From NCBI GenBank assembly GCA_016744595.1, contig JADGEB010000026.1, positions 1 through 45,772 on the forward strand: a DNA stretch of 45,772 nucleotides, in the 5' to 3' direction. Position numbers and translations under genes: made by a program. The notes under the pieces were generated by a model that saw only the letters and a list, made by a program, of their open reading frames with translations, was not told the origin of the DNA and searched no databases. Source of the DNA: Desulfuromusa sp. (GTDB taxonomy: Bacteria; Desulfobacterota; Desulfuromonadia; Desulfuromonadales; Geopsychrobacteraceae). This document shows, in pieces, positions 44,919-45,772 of the stretch (its first letter is position 1; every line of letters starts with the position of its first letter).

Positions 44919-45449
44919 ATGTTCAAAGGGACAACAATCTGTTGCGTACGTCATGGTTCGCAGGTAGCACTGGCAGGTGACGGACAAGTCAGTCTGGGCA
45001 ACACGGTGATGAAGCATAGTGCCAGAAAAATTCGTCGACTTTATCAGGATCAAATTCTGGCTGGATTTGCTGGAAGTACAGCTGATGCCTTTACTTTGTT
45101 TGAAAAGTTTGAGGCCAAGCTGCAAGAGTTTAATGGCAATCTTTCTCGCGCCGCCGTAGCACTCGCCAAAGACTGGCGTACCGACAAGGTTCTGCGTCGT
45201 CTGGAGGCATTGTTGATCGTCGCCAACAAAGATGTCAGTCTGGTTATTTCTGGAGCAGGCGATGTCATTGAGCCCGATGATAGTGTTGCCGCCATTGGTT
45301 CTGGTGGCAGCTTCGCACTGGCTGCAGCTCGTGCACTGGTCACTCACTCTGATCTTGACGCCGAAAACATTGTCGATCAAGCACTGCGAATTGCTTCCGA
45401 TATCTGTATTTACACCAATGACAAAATTTCTATCGAGGTTCTTAAGTGA
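44919..45449 (+). CDS. hslV: ATP-dependent protease subunit HslV
   Basis: A 176-residue proteasome-like peptidase of the HslUV complex. The mature N-terminus is threonine: [10 protein letters not shown] (propeptide of four residues cleaved to expose T5). [25 protein letters not shown] and [14 protein letters not shown] are conserved. GTGGAG is upstream of the ATG. Its stop overlaps the GTG start of hslU, so the two are coupled. Confidence 0.97.
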   Translation: MFKGTTICCVRHGSQVALAGDGQVSLGNTVMKHSARKIRRLYQDQILAGFAGSTADAFTLFEKFEAKLQEFNGNLSRAAVALAKDWRTDKVLRRLEALLIVANKDVSLVISGAGDVIEPDDSVAAIGSGGSFALAAARALVTHSDLDAENIVDQALRIASDICIYTNDKISIEVLK

Positions 45450-45772
45450 ATAATTTCACCCCCAGAGAGATCGTCTCCGAACTTGATCGCTATATCATTG
45501 GCCAAAATGATGCCAAACGTGCCGTTGCTGTTGCCTTAAGAAACCGCTGGCGCCGGCAGCAGGTTCCTGCCGAGTTACGAGACGAGATTGCGCCAAAAAA
45601 TATCATCATGATCGGTCCTACTGGTGTGGGAAAAACCGAAATTGCCCGGAGACTGGCAAAACTTGCCCAAGCTCCATTTATCAAAGTTGAGGCGAGCAAG
45701 TTTACTGAAGTCGGCTATGTCGGACGAGACGTTGAAAGTATGGTGCGTGACCTGCTGGAGTTGGCCATCAAC
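45446..45772 (+). CDS. hslU: ATP-dependent protease ATPase subunit HslU (cut by window end)
   Basis: The first 109 codons from GTG 45446 are present. They encode [20 protein letters not shown] and Walker [11 protein letters not shown] (~58-67), then [18 protein letters not shown], typical of HslU. The GTG overlaps the hslV TGA (GTGA). The rest, including the I-domain and C-terminal substrate-transfer tail, lies beyond the window. Confidence 0.96.
   Translation, partial: MNNFTPREIVSELDRYIIGQNDAKRAVAVALRNRWRRQQVPAELRDEIAPKNIIMIGPTGVGKTEIARRLAKLAQAPFIKVEASKFTEVGYVGRDVESMVRDLLELAIN

Overview
This window is chromosomal DNA from a Gram-negative bacterium, most likely a Desulfuromonadales relative (Desulfuromonas/Geobacter/Pelobacter-like, perhaps marine). 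The assignment is inference. It rests on the gene order recA-pilT-recX-alaS-signalling gene-hslVU, an octaheme c-type cytochrome of the tetrathionate reductase family, several PAS/Cache hybrid kinases, and an IS3-type transposase start that resembles those common in Geobacter and its relatives. No rRNA, tRNA or CRISPR array was recognised.

Layout. The first ~137 bases are the end of an IS3-family insertion sequence. Bases 235-6160 hold a minus-strand operon: rimB-like protease, rimK-like ATP-grasp ligase, aspartoacylase-like M14 hydrolase, corA, and a large mscS-type channel. Next come a small membrane protein, a small putative exported protein, and a solitary sigma-54 activator whose receiver domain is degenerate and which has three inverted-repeat boxes upstream. 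ssb follows, with a 33-codon remnant of an HU-type protein just downstream, and then a triple-PAS hybrid kinase.

Bases 12.3-17.9 kb carry acyltransferase (plsC-like), RNase J, uppP and ftsK. Bases 18.2-21.9 kb carry the octaheme cytochrome and, convergent to it, a periplasmic-sensing hybrid kinase. Bases 22.2-25 kb hold the least conventional block: an AbiEi-like winged-helix protein followed by an ABC-class ATPase (PF09818-like), without the usual AbiEii nucleotidyltransferase. A ClC transporter, an L-2-hydroxyglutarate oxidase-like protein, a DUF1127 protein divergent from a LysR regulator, and a solitary FlgC-like rod protein follow.

From 30 to 33.2 kb the minus strand encodes a DarP/YjgA protein and an SLC12-type transporter; the transporter overlaps by 4 bases a 52-residue CxC/CxC protein that is not in obvious ORF sets because of its size. 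From 33.3 kb to the end, plus-strand housekeeping genes run HDIG - larB - larC - pgpA - cinA - recA - pilT - recX - alaS - receiver/kinase - hslV - hslU (cut by the window end).

The window is mainly core genome (cell envelope synthesis, DNA repair, translation, proteolysis) interleaved with signal transduction. The accessory signals are the IS end, two MITE/REP-like intergenic repeats, the AbiEi-like/ABC-ATPase pair and the HU remnant. All family assignments come from reading motifs; none was checked against a database.
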